Position numbers and translations under genes: made by a program
In this document: positions 15,100-23,332 of the stretch, piece after piece
How the letters are laid out: every line of letters starts with the position of its first letter
How positions within the stretch are numbered: the first letter of the stretch is position 1
Source of the DNA: an uncultured Pseudomonadota bacterium
GTDB lineage: Bacteria; Myxococcota_A; UBA796; SXON01
Assembly (NCBI GenBank): GCA_903921785.1
Contig: CAIXRH010000235.1
Location: 1-41,850, forward strand
Length of the DNA stretch: 41,850 bases
Direction: 5' to 3'
The notes under the pieces: model-generated
Seen by the model: the letters and a program-made list of their open reading frames with translations, nothing else
Database searches by the model: none
What the model was told of the DNA's origin: nothing

Positions 15100-16164
15100 T
15101 CACGGGGGGTTGGTCTGCCCGAAGTAGTTGCTGCCCCAGCACTTCATCACCCCGTCGGTGCGCACGGCGCAGCCATGCCACTTGCCCAGCGCGAGGTCGG
15201 TGTACGTGCCGCTGGGGACCTTGCACTGCCCGAGGTCCACAGAGCCGCCGGCGTCCTCCCCCTGGCAGCCCCAGCAGGACAGCGTGCCATCGGTCTTGAT
15301 GCCGCAGGAGTGGTAGTAGCCGGCCGCGACCTTGCTGAACGTCGTGACCGCCGGCGTACACTGACCGTGGTCGGTGGAGACGCCGCCGGACTCCCCGTCG
15401 CAGCCCCAACAGATGGCGGCGCCCGACGAAGCGACCGCGCAGGAGTGGAAGGCGCCGGAGGAGACGTCGGTGTAGGTGCCGACCGGGGAGGCCGACTGCC
15501 CGAAGGCGTTGGAGCCCCAGCAGGCCAGCGTACCGTCGTCGAGGCGCGCGCAGGTGTGCTGCGAACCGGCGCTCACCTGCAGCGCCGTGCGATCCACGGC
15601 GTCGCATTGGCCGAGGTCGGTCTCGCAGCCCCAGCAGCTCAGGGCGCCTGCCGTGTCCACCGCGCAGGTGTGGTGGGTGCCGGCGGAGATCGAGGCGTAA
15701 GAGCCCACGGGCACGTCGCACTGTCCCTCGTCTTCACCCTGGCAGCCCCAGCACGAGGCGAAGCCTTCGGGGGTGACGCCGCAGGTGTCGTAAAAGGTGC
15801 CGGAGAGCTGGGAGAAGACGCCGTCCGGCGGGGTGCCCTGGCCGTAGCTGTTGTCGCCCCAGCAGAGCGTCTTGCCTTCGGTGGTGATGCCGCAGCTCGC
15901 GACGCCGCCCGCGGCGGGGTGGGTCCAGAGCGTGTCCGTGTCGGTGCCGGTGTCCCCCGTGTCGCTGGTGTCGGCGGAGTCTGAGGTGTCCGCCGTGTCG
16001 GCCGCGCAGTCCGGCGCGCCGGCGCAGTCGGCGTCGTCGCAGTCGTAGGTGCCGTCCCGGTCGTTGTCGGCGCCGTCGGTACACTCACCGGGCGAGTCTC
16101 CCTCGATGTCGGCGCAGGCCACGAGGGAGCTGGCGACGATCGAAGCGAAGAGCAGGCGCAACAT
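15100..16164 (-). CDS. RCC1-repeat lipoprotein
   Basis: 354 residues from the ATG at 16164, with GGAGG eight bases upstream. The lipobox LVAC gives lipid Cys17. One MopE-like motif (CTDGADNDRDGTYDCDDADC) follows, then an acidic Thr/Asp/Ser linker (DTADTSDSADTSDTGD). The rest is seven repeats of the form C(A/G)(V/I)...G...CWG, the bacterial RCC1-like beta-propeller with two Cys per blade. Such proteins are frequent surface lipoproteins in myxobacteria and have no defined biochemical role. Extra Cys in WGC variants may form further disulfides. It is 59 bases downstream of the OB-fold-like gene and may share its transcript. Confidence 0.8.
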   Translation of the reverse strand: MLRLLFASIVASSLVACADIEGDSPGECTDGADNDRDGTYDCDDADCAGAPDCAADTADTSDSADTSDTGDTGTDTDTLWTHPAAGGVASCGITTEGKTLCWGDNSYGQGTPPDGVFSQLSGTFYDTCGVTPEGFASCWGCQGEDEGQCDVPVGSYASISAGTHHTCAVDTAGALSCWGCETDLGQCDAVDRTALQVSAGSQHTCARLDDGTLACWGSNAFGQSASPVGTYTDVSSGAFHSCAVASSGAAICWGCDGESGGVSTDHGQCTPAVTTFSKVAAGYYHSCGIKTDGTLSCWGCQGEDAGGSVDLGQCKVPSGTYTDLALGKWHGCAVRTDGVMKCWGSNYFGQTNPP

Positions 16165-16192
16165 GAGTGGGCCTCCGTGGAGAGAGTAGCGC

Positions 16193-16216
16193 GGGGCCGC
16201 AGCGGTCGCTGGCCCC
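16193..16216 (-). other. Strong hairpin between the OB-fold-like and RCC1 genes
   Basis: GGGGCC and GGCCCC pair, and an inner AGCG-GT-CGCT stem stacks beneath with a two-base bulge. It starts eight bases beyond the stop at 16224 and has no T tract, so partial termination or RNA protection are both possible. Confidence 0.35.
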
Positions 16217-16223
16217 CTCCGGC

Positions 16224-16988
16224 TCACTTCGCCGGTGCGGCCGGGGTGACGGTCAGCGTCGCGTCGGTGATCATCACCGGGTAGGTGTACCCGGAGCCGA
16301 AGTCCTGGTCGACCGCGACCACGCCCTTGGCGACCACGGTGTCCCCCACGGCGGCTTCGCCGGCGGTCGTGATGGTGACGTCGTTGGTGCCCTCGGCGCC
16401 CGAGCCATCCTGCACGTGGAGCCAGTTGTGGCCGAGCACGCCGTGGGTGGACTTGGTGACCTTCCCGGTGACCGTGACCTCGCGGCCCTTGAGCTCCGCC
16501 TTCTGGCCCCAGATGTCCGCGACCTTCTTGTCGCCGGCCGGCGGCCCGGTGACCGGAGTTGCGGCCGGCAGCGGCACGGTGCTCCCGGTCGTCGCGTCGC
16601 CCATTGAGGGCGCGGCCGTGCCGTGGTCGGCCGGCATGGCCGCACCGCCCGAACCGTCCAGCGACTGGACGAAGTAGACCAGGGGGAAGGTGCGGTCGAG
16701 AGTGTCGCTGTGGAAGTCGCGCATCGGGAGGGAGGTGCTCACCGTCACCGTGGCGCCGATCGCGGGGCCGGTGCCGGTGACGGCCGCCCAGACCTCGTCG
16801 CCGGTCGTCGGCTTCACACGCACGTAGGTGTAGGAGCCGGCGGGGATGACCTCCTGCACGGCACCGGCGATGGCGTCGGCGGCGGGCGCGGCGGCGGCTG
16901 CGTCGGCAGGGGTTTCGACGCCCGGCGCGGGCGTCGACGTGGCGGGCGGGGTGCTGTTGCAGGCCAGGGCGAGGAGCAGGGTAAGCAT
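16224..16988 (-). CDS. Putative lipoprotein with C-terminal OB-fold-like domain
   Basis: 254 residues. It begins MLTLLLALAC, a very short signal with a possible lipid Cys10, then a long Pro/Ala/Thr linker to about residue 40. A first beta-rich segment (about 45-110) contains VRVKPTTGDEVWAAVTG. A Pro/Gly-rich linker leads to a C-terminal domain (about 150-250) with LKGREVTVTGKVTKST, HNWLHVQDGSG, VVAKGVVAVDQDFGSGYTYPV. This pattern resembles NrfJ-like OB-fold proteins often found near multiheme cytochrome genes; the assignment is tentative. There is no ribosome site before the ATG; GGTTAG stands ten bases upstream. Confidence 0.6.
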   Translation of the reverse strand: MLTLLLALACNSTPPATSTPAPGVETPADAAAAAPAADAIAGAVQEVIPAGSYTYVRVKPTTGDEVWAAVTGTGPAIGATVTVSTSLPMRDFHSDTLDRTFPLVYFVQSLDGSGGAAMPADHGTAAPSMGDATTGSTVPLPAATPVTGPPAGDKKVADIWGQKAELKGREVTVTGKVTKSTHGVLGHNWLHVQDGSGAEGTNDVTITTAGEAAVGDTVVAKGVVAVDQDFGSGYTYPVMITDATLTVTPAAPAK

Positions 16989-16998
16989 GGGCGCTGTG

Positions 16999-17004
16999 CT
17001 AACC
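16999..17004 (-). promoter_or_regulatory. GGTTAG box before the OB-fold-like gene
   Basis: GGTTAG on the minus strand ends ten bases before the ATG and there is no ribosome site between. It is one of five similarly placed GG(A/T)TAG boxes; it may be a -10 element of a leaderless transcript. Confidence 0.3.
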
Positions 17005-17054
17005 CGCCCGCCCGAAGTGTCCGCACGCCGTGTTCACGGCCTGTCGAGCCTCCG

Positions 17055-18053
17055 TCACGGCACCAACAACACCTTGCCGATGTTCTCGCGCCGGTGGAGG
17101 ATGGCGTGGGCCTCGGCGGCCTCGGAAAACGGCACCTTGACGTGGATGTGCGGGCGCAGCGTGCCCCGCGTCCATTCGTCGATGACCGCGTTGGTCCAGG
17201 GGATCACGCGGTCGGCTTCTTCCCAGAGGTGCCCCATGTTCACGCCGAGGAAGCCCTTGTTGGCGTTGATGAGCGCGACCGGGTTCAGGGCGATCCACGG
17301 GATGGCGAGGGCGGCCTTGAGGAAGTCCAGCTTGGACGGCCGGTCGCTGCTGGAGCCCGCGCTCAGCCCGAAGCCGATGAGCCGGCCGCCGCTGCGCAGC
17401 GAGGCGAGGCCGCGGGTCCAGCTCGGGCCGCCGATCGGATCGAGGATCAGGTCCATCTTCTCGGTGGGCCACTCCGCAGCGCGGGAGTCGAGCAGGTGGT
17501 GCACGCCGCGCTGGGCGAGAAAGTCGTGCTTGCCCCGCCCGGCCGAGCCCCAGATCTCCGCGCCACCGGCGACACACAGGTCGATCGCCGCGAGGCCCAC
17601 GCCGCCGGCCGCGTTGTGGATGAACACCCGGTCCCCTGGACCGACGCGGCCCATCACCCGCAGCATCATCCACGCGGTGAGGTAGTTGACGGGGAGCGCT
17701 GCGCCGATCTCCGCGCTCATGCCCTCGGGACGGCGGAGGACGGAGGGCGAAGGTGCACAAACGGCCGTCGAGTACCCGCCGAAGCGGGTCATCGCGAGCA
17801 CGGGCTCGCCGAGGCGCGCGGCGTCCACACCGTCGCCGACGGCGTCGATCACCCCGGCCACCTCGTACCCGACCACGCACGGAAACGGGGGGGCATCCGG
17901 GTAGTTGCCCATCCGCGCCTGCACGTCCGCGAAGTTGACGCCCGCCGCCTCGACCTGGATGCGGACCTCGCCCGCCCCTGGGGTGGGCTCCGGGGCCTCC
18001 CGGAGCTCGAGCACGTTGGGGGGGCCGGCCTTGGGAATCCAGATCTGGCGCAT
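17055..18053 (-). CDS. Zinc-free medium-chain quinone oxidoreductase, VAT1-like
   Basis: 332 residues from the ATG at 18053. The N-terminal GroES-like fold has the pattern VLELREAPEPTPGAGEVRI, and PFPCVVGYEVAGVI precedes the cofactor domain. The nucleotide motif is AAGGVGLAAIDLC, as in NADPH:quinone oxidoreductase and VAT-1-like proteins. No zinc ligands of alcohol dehydrogenases are seen. It probably reduces quinones or reactive enones with NAD(P)H. Upstream, 18054-18329 carries no supported gene; it contains only a CCTCCG/CGGAGG hairpin at 18251-18269. Family is clear; substrate is not. Confidence 0.85.
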   Translation of the reverse strand: MRQIWIPKAGPPNVLELREAPEPTPGAGEVRIQVEAAGVNFADVQARMGNYPDAPPFPCVVGYEVAGVIDAVGDGVDAARLGEPVLAMTRFGGYSTAVCAPSPSVLRRPEGMSAEIGAALPVNYLTAWMMLRVMGRVGPGDRVFIHNAAGGVGLAAIDLCVAGGAEIWGSAGRGKHDFLAQRGVHHLLDSRAAEWPTEKMDLILDPIGGPSWTRGLASLRSGGRLIGFGLSAGSSSDRPSKLDFLKAALAIPWIALNPVALINANKGFLGVNMGHLWEEADRVIPWTNAVIDEWTRGTLRPHIHVKVPFSEAAEAHAILHRRENIGKVLLVP

Positions 18054-18061
18054 GGCCCCCG

Positions 18062-18067
18062 CTATCC
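18062..18067 (-). promoter_or_regulatory. GGATAG box before the VAT1-like gene
   Basis: GGATAG on the minus strand ends eight bases before the ATG, the same spacing as before the DyP peroxidase gene. Candidate -10 element with a very short leader. Confidence 0.3.
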
Positions 18068-18329
18068 TGGGGAGGCAGCCGAGGGTGCCCAAGGGCCGCG
18101 ATCCTCCACCGGCCTGCCCCGGGGAGACCTCGGTGGTCGAGGAGCCGCCGTCGGCGTCAATGGCGGGGCGGGCGGTTCCGTCCGTCGAGCGGTTCAAGGC
18201 CGCGGCTGCGCGCGGGCCCGTCCCCCATTCTCCCCGCGGTCGCTGCTCGACCTCCGCCGCATCCGGAGGGGCAAGGCGGTCGGGCGCCTCCAGCCCTTTG
18301 TCCTGCTTCTCCTTGCCGATCCGGTAGGT

Positions 18330-19103
18330 TCAACGCCCCGGCGCTCGATACACCCACGCGTACACCAGGGCGACGAGCCCGGCGCCGCCGGCCACGTTGC
18401 CCGCGGTGACCACGGCGAGGTTCATCATGGCCCCGGGGACGTCGAGCGGACCCAGCAGCGCCGCCGAGGCGAAGAAGAACACGTTGGCGACGGAATGTTC
18501 GAACCCCGCGGCCACGAACGTCGCCACCGGGAGCATCACCACCAGGAGCTTCTCTCCCGTGGAGCGGCAGGAGAAGACGGCCCACACCGCGAGGCAGACG
18601 AGCACGTTGCAGAGCACGGCCCGGAAGAACGCGGGGCCCGGATCCAGCGCGGCCTTCGCGGCGGCGCTCGTGAGGAGCGTCTCGATCACCTTCGGGGATG
18701 GGCGCGACGCGGCCCAGAGGCCGGCGAGCCCGACGCCGCCGACCACGTTCCCCGCAGCCACCACGGCCCACGTCCGTGCGAGATCCACCAGGGACACGCG
18801 GCGATCCACCCACCCCATCACCATGAGGTTGTCGCCGGTGAACAGCTCGGCGCCCGCGACCACGACGAGGGCGAGGCCGACGGAGAAGACCCCGCCCGCG
18901 AAGAAGCGCTGGAGGCCCCAGCCGAGCCCCTCCGTGCCGGTGAGCGCCACCAGCGACCCGACGCTGCCGAGCGCGATGAAGCTCCCCGCGAGCACCGCGA
19001 GCGCGAAGGTCTTCCCCAGGGGCGTAGCGGCCTTCACCACTGCGGCGGCGCTCACCCGCTCCCGCATGGCGCTGGGGGTGTAGGCGTCGCTCTCGCGGTC
19101 CAT
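18330..19103 (-). CDS. Formate/nitrite transporter (FNT) family channel
   Basis: 257 residues with six predicted membrane helices. Diagnostic stretches are GAELFTGDNLM (the omega loop after helix 2), AGNVVGGVG, CNVLVCLAVW, and GFEHSVANVFFF, which carries the conserved central His. FNT pentamers pass formate, nitrite, lactate or hydrosulfide as small monovalent anions. The ATG at 19103 lies one base past the stop of the CoA-disulfide reductase fusion, so the two are co-translated. That partner handles persulfide sulfur, which favours hydrosulfide as substrate over formate or nitrite; this is inference from context. Confidence 0.9.
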   Translation of the reverse strand: MDRESDAYTPSAMRERVSAAAVVKAATPLGKTFALAVLAGSFIALGSVGSLVALTGTEGLGWGLQRFFAGGVFSVGLALVVVAGAELFTGDNLMVMGWVDRRVSLVDLARTWAVVAAGNVVGGVGLAGLWAASRPSPKVIETLLTSAAAKAALDPGPAFFRAVLCNVLVCLAVWAVFSCRSTGEKLLVVMLPVATFVAAGFEHSVANVFFFASAALLGPLDVPGAMMNLAVVTAGNVAGGAGLVALVYAWVYRAPGR

Positions 19104-19104
19104 C

Positions 19105-20757
19105 TCAGCCTCCGTGGTGCATCGTCCGCCAGGTCCGGTACCCGCCGGAGAGGTACCGGGCGTCGTAGCCGAGCTGCCGCAAGAGGCGGACGGCGTAATA
19201 CGCCCGCTGTCCCACGGCGCACATCACCTGGATCGGCTCTTCCTTGGGGAGCTCCGTGTGACGCGCCCGGAGCTCGTGCAGCGGGATGTTCGTCGCGCCG
19301 GGCGCGTGCCCCGCCGCCACCTCGTGCCGGTCGCGCACGTCGAGGAGGATGGCGGTGCCCATGGTCCCCCAGCTGTCGACCGGGAGGTCGCCGCTCTGGA
19401 TGTTCTCGGCGATGAACCCTGCGAGGTTGACGGGGTCTTTGGCGGCGCCGAACTGGGGGGCATAGCAGAGCTCCACCTCGGCGAGATCGTGGACCGTGGC
19501 GCCGAGCTGGATCGCCGTGGCGAGCACGTCGATCCGCTTCTCCGTGCCGTCTTCGCCGACGGCCTGCGCGCCGAGCAGGCGACCGTCGCGGCGGCGGAAG
19601 ATCACCTTGAGGTGGATGGCCTTGGCGCCGGGGTAGTAGCCCACGTGGTGGCCAGGATGTAGGTAGATCGATTCGAAATCTTCGACGCCTGCGCGGCGGA
19701 GCAGCTTCTCGCTCGCGCCGGTGGACGCGATGGTGAGCCCGAACGCGCCGCACACCGCGGTGCCCTGGACGCCGCGGAAGCGCGACGCCCGACCGGCGAT
19801 CGCGTCGGCGGCGATGCGCCCCTGGCGGTTGGCGGGGCCGGCCAGGGGGACGACCTGCTTGAGCCCCGTGACCCAGTCGACGGTCTCCACGGCGTCCCCC
19901 ACCGCGAAGATCGACGGATCGGACGTGCACATCTGCTCGTCGACGGCGATGCCTCCGCTCGCCCCGATCTCCAGCCCGGCGTTGCGGGCGAGGCCCGTCT
20001 CGGGCTTGACGCCGATGGCCAGGATCACCAGGTCGGTGTCGATCGTCGCGTCTTTGTCCGTCCGCACGACGAGGTGGCCGTCGACCTCCGTGAAGCTCGC
20101 CACCCCTTCGCCGAGGCGAACCTCCACCCCCTTGGCGCGGAGCTGCTCCTCCACGATGAACGCCATCTCGGGGTCCAGCGGCGGCATCACCTGTTCGGCG
20201 CGCTCGACGATGGTCACGGTGAGCCCGCGATGGGCAAGGTTCTCCGCCATCTCCAGGCCGATGAACCCGCCGCCGACCACCACCGCCCGCTTCGCGTCCT
20301 TGTCGGAGATCCACGCCCGGACTCGACGTGAGTCCGGAATCGTGCGGACGGAGAAGATCCCCGGCAGGTCGACCCCGGGGAACGGAGGGCGGATCGCGCT
20401 CGCGCCGGGGGCGAGGACCAGCGTGTCATACCGTTCGCGGTGGATTTTTCCGGAGCGGAGGTCCTTCACCACGATGGTGCGGTTCTCCCGCTCGATGGAC
20501 GTCACCTCGTGTTCGGTCCGCACCTCGATCGCGAACCGATCGTGGAACAACTGGGGGGTGGCCACCAGCAGCTTCGACTCGTCGACGATGACGTCGCCCA
20601 CGAAGTAGGGCAGTCCACAGTTCGCGAACGAGACATAGGGGCCGCGATCGAAGATCAGGATTTCCGCCGTCTCGTCGAGCCGACGCAGGCGCGCGGCCGC
20701 GGAGGCTCCACCCGCTACGCCACCGACGATGAGGACACGCTGATTGGGAATGGACAT
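19105..20757 (-). CDS. CoA-disulfide reductase / persulfide reductase with C-terminal rhodanese domain
   Basis: 550 residues. The FAD site is VLIVGGVAGGASAAARLRRL; the redox Cys sits in SFANCGLPYFVGD; the NAD(P)H site is VVVGGGFIGLEMAENL. The C-terminal 100 residues are a rhodanese domain (LLDVRDRHEVAAGHAPGA, then MCAVGQRAYYA with the sulfur-carrying Cys, ending SGGYRTWR). This is the CoADR-RHD or Npsr-type fusion, which reduces CoA disulfides, CoA persulfide or polysulfide and releases sulfide. Two ATGs are possible, 20769 and 20757; neither has a ribosome site. I chose 20757 because it puts four residues before NQRVLIVGG and is the only one inside a transcript from the sigma-54-like site. 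Confidence 0.9.
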   Translation of the reverse strand: MSIPNQRVLIVGGVAGGASAAARLRRLDETAEILIFDRGPYVSFANCGLPYFVGDVIVDESKLLVATPQLFHDRFAIEVRTEHEVTSIERENRTIVVKDLRSGKIHRERYDTLVLAPGASAIRPPFPGVDLPGIFSVRTIPDSRRVRAWISDKDAKRAVVVGGGFIGLEMAENLAHRGLTVTIVERAEQVMPPLDPEMAFIVEEQLRAKGVEVRLGEGVASFTEVDGHLVVRTDKDATIDTDLVILAIGVKPETGLARNAGLEIGASGGIAVDEQMCTSDPSIFAVGDAVETVDWVTGLKQVVPLAGPANRQGRIAADAIAGRASRFRGVQGTAVCGAFGLTIASTGASEKLLRRAGVEDFESIYLHPGHHVGYYPGAKAIHLKVIFRRRDGRLLGAQAVGEDGTEKRIDVLATAIQLGATVHDLAEVELCYAPQFGAAKDPVNLAGFIAENIQSGDLPVDSWGTMGTAILLDVRDRHEVAAGHAPGATNIPLHELRARHTELPKEEPIQVMCAVGQRAYYAVRLLRQLGYDARYLSGGYRTWRTMHHGG

Positions 20758-20772
20758 ACGCTTTGACATGCC

Positions 20773-20788
20773 TGCAAGAGGCTTGCCA
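20773..20788 (-). promoter_or_regulatory. Sigma-54-like element before the CoA-disulfide reductase
   Basis: The minus strand reads TGGCAAGCCTCTTGCA, one mismatch (C to A) from TGGCACG-N4-TTGCW. The predicted start near 20762 is only five bases before the ATG at 20757, an unusually short leader, so the element may be fortuitous. It is also an inverted repeat (GCAAG-CCT-CTTGC). Confidence 0.4.
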
Positions 20789-20810
20789 TCGGCGAAGGGT
20801 TCACGGTTCT

Positions 20811-21803
20811 TCAGCCGCGAAGTCGTTCGCCGAGTCGCCGAACGCTGGCCGGGTCTCCCAGCGCGATGAGCACGTCGCCGCCTTGGATCACCGCGTCGGC
20901 GCGCGGCGCGGGGAGGAGCGTGCCGTTCGTCCGGCGGATCGCGACGATGAGCACGCCGTCCTCGCTGAAGTGGGCTTCGGCGAGCGTACGGCCGACCAGG
21001 GGCGTACGATCCCCGATGACGAACTCGTCGATGGACAGCTCGGCGTTGCTGGCGAGCATGGCGAGGTCCAGGAACGTGCCCGCGTGGGGTCGCGCGAGGC
21101 CCTGCGCCATACGCCACCCGCCCATCACGTGGGGGTTCACGACGTTGGTGGCGCCGGCCCGCTTGGCCTTGAGCGCGTGCTCCGGGTCGCTCACCCGGGT
21201 CACGATGTCGAGGTCGGGGCGCAGCTCGCGGGCGGACATGGTGACGTACACCGCCTCCGCGGCGCTGGACACGGCCACGGCGATTCCCCGCGCTCGTTCG
21301 ATCCCCGCCTGCCGCAGCACGTTGTCGTCGCTCGCGTCCCCGGTCACGGCGATGAGCCCATCCCGCTCGGCGGCCTCGGCGTTCGCGCCGTCGCGTTCGA
21401 TGACCACCACCGGGGACTCCATGGCGCGGAGCTGCTCGACGATGGTCTTGCCGAGACGCCCGTAGCCCACGACGATGTAGTGAGGATCAAGCCGCTTCAT
21501 GAGCTGCCTCCGCCGCCGCGCCCGCATGGCGCGACCGATGTCGCCGTCGATGAGCTGTTGGGTGAGCCCGGTCATGGCGTAGGTGCCCACGCCGAGGCCG
21601 GCCACGATGAGCAGCATCGTGAACACGCGCCCGGAGGGGGTGAGGGGATGCACCTCGCCGAACCCGATCGTGGTGAGGGTGATGAGCACCATCCACGCCG
21701 AGTCGAGCCAGGACCAACCTTCAAGGACGTGGAACCCGGTGACGCCGAGGCCCACCACCAGCAGCAGGAGGAGGAGGGCGTTGCGGACCGGACCCGGCGT
21801 CAC
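20811..21803 (-). CDS. Two-helix potassium channel with RCK (TrkA-N and TrkA-C) domains
   Basis: 330 residues from a GTG. Helix 1 (ALLLLLLVVGLGVTG) and helix 2 flank a pore with the filter TTIGFGE, in place of the usual TVGYG. The RCK N domain begins YIVVGYGRLGKTIVEQL with the Rossmann GYGRLG, and has GDASDDNVLRQAGI. A TrkA-C domain follows at about residues 245-330. The plan matches MthK and GsuK-like ligand-gated channels. Filter IGFG rather than VGYG may alter selectivity. It is 28 bases past the stop of the acyltransferase gene; a GGATAG box precedes the GTG. Confidence 0.88.
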   Translation of the reverse strand: MTPGPVRNALLLLLLVVGLGVTGFHVLEGWSWLDSAWMVLITLTTIGFGEVHPLTPSGRVFTMLLIVAGLGVGTYAMTGLTQQLIDGDIGRAMRARRRRQLMKRLDPHYIVVGYGRLGKTIVEQLRAMESPVVVIERDGANAEAAERDGLIAVTGDASDDNVLRQAGIERARGIAVAVSSAAEAVYVTMSARELRPDLDIVTRVSDPEHALKAKRAGATNVVNPHVMGGWRMAQGLARPHAGTFLDLAMLASNAELSIDEFVIGDRTPLVGRTLAEAHFSEDGVLIVAIRRTNGTLLPAPRADAVIQGGDVLIALGDPASVRRLGERLRG

Positions 21804-21812
21804 GTGGGGAAC

Positions 21813-21818
21813 CTATCC
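21813..21818 (-). promoter_or_regulatory. GGATAG box before the potassium channel gene
   Basis: GGATAG on the minus strand ends nine bases before the GTG start, with no ribosome site between (GTTCCCCAC). Candidate -10 element of a leaderless transcript. Confidence 0.3.
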
Positions 21819-21831
21819 ACCCGGAGGGCGG

Positions 21832-23331
21832 TCACCCGCCCGGACCGTCGGCCGCGCGGAGCTTCGGCGCGTCAAGCGAACGCGCGTAGTAGCGGACGAG
21901 CGGCCAGTCTCGCTCCGCGACGAGGACGCGCCCCTCGCGGGTGGTGACGAGGCGCCGGCGACGCAGCAGGGACAGCGCGAGGTCCACCACCCGCTCCGCC
22001 TCCTCGGCATCAACGATGTGATCGTCGAGCTCCGCGTGGGTGTCCGCGGCGTTCTTCCTCGCGCGCCGGATGCTGGCGAAGGCGCGCCCGGCGGCGATCC
22101 GTCGCCCTGCGCCGCGGAGCTCCGCGATCTCCTCCCGTACGTGGCGCCGCACCCCGGGCACGTCGGCTTCTCCAGCCACCAACGCCCGGCACACCAGGGA
22201 CACCGGCGTGGCCGGCACGACGGCGGCGACTGCGTCGAGGAGCTGGTCGGCCAGTCGGGCCATCCGGGCGAAGCGAGCCTTGCGGGGGAGGCGGGCGACT
22301 TCCGCCGCGTCGGGCATCAGTGAACGAACCGGGATCGCCGCCCCGAACTGCACCGAGGCGTAGCCGTACCGGCGGTGCGCGGCGAGCCAGGCCGGGCCGA
22401 AGAGGCCGAGGAGCATGCGCGGCGCCGCGCGGAGCATGCCGAAGAAGGAGCGGGCCTTGTCCAGGGCGCGGGGCGGGGGCGCGTCCGCGGTCTCGCGCAC
22501 GAGGTTGCGGTCTTCGAGCACGCGGTCGAAGTTGATGCCGACGGGGATGAACACGATCTCCCGCTCGGGGTCCGCTTCGAGCACCCCCACGACATAGTCG
22601 AGCAGCCCGATCTTGGGGACGCGGAAGCCGCCATCCCGGCTGAGCGCACCCTCCAGGAAGAACGCGGTCGTGAGCCCCCGACCGGCGACGAGCTGGAGGT
22701 AGCGGCTGAGCACCCGGTGGTAGAGCGGGTCGCGCTCGCCGCGGCGGATGAGGTAGCTGCCGAAGCTGCGAAACAGCGCGTCCAGGGGCCAGACGCGGGC
22801 CCACTCGCCCACCGCGTAGCTCAGCGCGACCTGCTTCATCGCGCCCACGCTGAGTACGACATAGTCAGCGTTACTCCTGTGGTTTGCGACGTAGACGGTC
22901 ACCGCGCCGGCCGGCACTGCCCGCCGCGCCGCATCCAGCCCGTCGCGGTCGAAGACCAGCTCGTACACCAGTCGCACCGCCGTCGTCGCGACGCCGCCGC
23001 CGAGCTTGTAGTACGAGAAGAGGTTGAAGACGGGGACGATCTCGTCGAGCCACTGCTCCATCCGGGCGCGCACCTGGCCCACGGTCTCCCCGAGGTCGTG
23101 GGCACGATCGGCGGCGGCCCGGTCGAGGTCGGGGTCCTGGAGCAGGGTCTGCCGCACCCACACGCGGTCGATGAAGCGGAAGTGTTCGAGGTGAACGTCG
23201 TGACGACGCATCCACTCGCCGATGCTGCGTTGCCAGCGTTCACGGAGCTTACGCCATGCGAACCACCGGATGAGCTCCCACACCACGATCGTGGGGAGCA
23301 CGATGACGGCGATGCGGAGGGCCGCGCCCAC
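21832..23331 (-). CDS. Glycerol-3-phosphate acyltransferase-like (PlsB family) enzyme
   Basis: 499 residues from a GTG. The acyltransferase motifs are in order: I, NHRSNADY (HX4D catalytic pair); II, around SYLIRRGE; III, FFLEGALSRDG; IV, VFIPVGINFDRV. These match PlsB/DHAPAT-type enzymes, which acylate glycerol 3-phosphate as the first step of phospholipid synthesis. A hydrophobic N-terminal segment (LRIAVIVLPTIVVWELI) suggests membrane attachment. At about 500 residues it is shorter than E. coli PlsB. The start lies one base after the thioesterase stop, so acyl-chain release and use are translationally linked. Confidence 0.88.
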   Translation of the reverse strand: MGAALRIAVIVLPTIVVWELIRWFAWRKLRERWQRSIGEWMRRHDVHLEHFRFIDRVWVRQTLLQDPDLDRAAADRAHDLGETVGQVRARMEQWLDEIVPVFNLFSYYKLGGGVATTAVRLVYELVFDRDGLDAARRAVPAGAVTVYVANHRSNADYVVLSVGAMKQVALSYAVGEWARVWPLDALFRSFGSYLIRRGERDPLYHRVLSRYLQLVAGRGLTTAFFLEGALSRDGGFRVPKIGLLDYVVGVLEADPEREIVFIPVGINFDRVLEDRNLVRETADAPPPRALDKARSFFGMLRAAPRMLLGLFGPAWLAAHRRYGYASVQFGAAIPVRSLMPDAAEVARLPRKARFARMARLADQLLDAVAAVVPATPVSLVCRALVAGEADVPGVRRHVREEIAELRGAGRRIAAGRAFASIRRARKNAADTHAELDDHIVDAEEAERVVDLALSLLRRRRLVTTREGRVLVAERDWPLVRYYARSLDAPKLRAADGPGG

Positions 23332-23332
23332 G

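Noticed and set aside
18054-18329. A gene in the gap between the VAT1-like and FNT genes
   Set aside because: Open frames here are extensions of neighbours or antisense shadows with no start signal or motif; only a short hairpin is visible.
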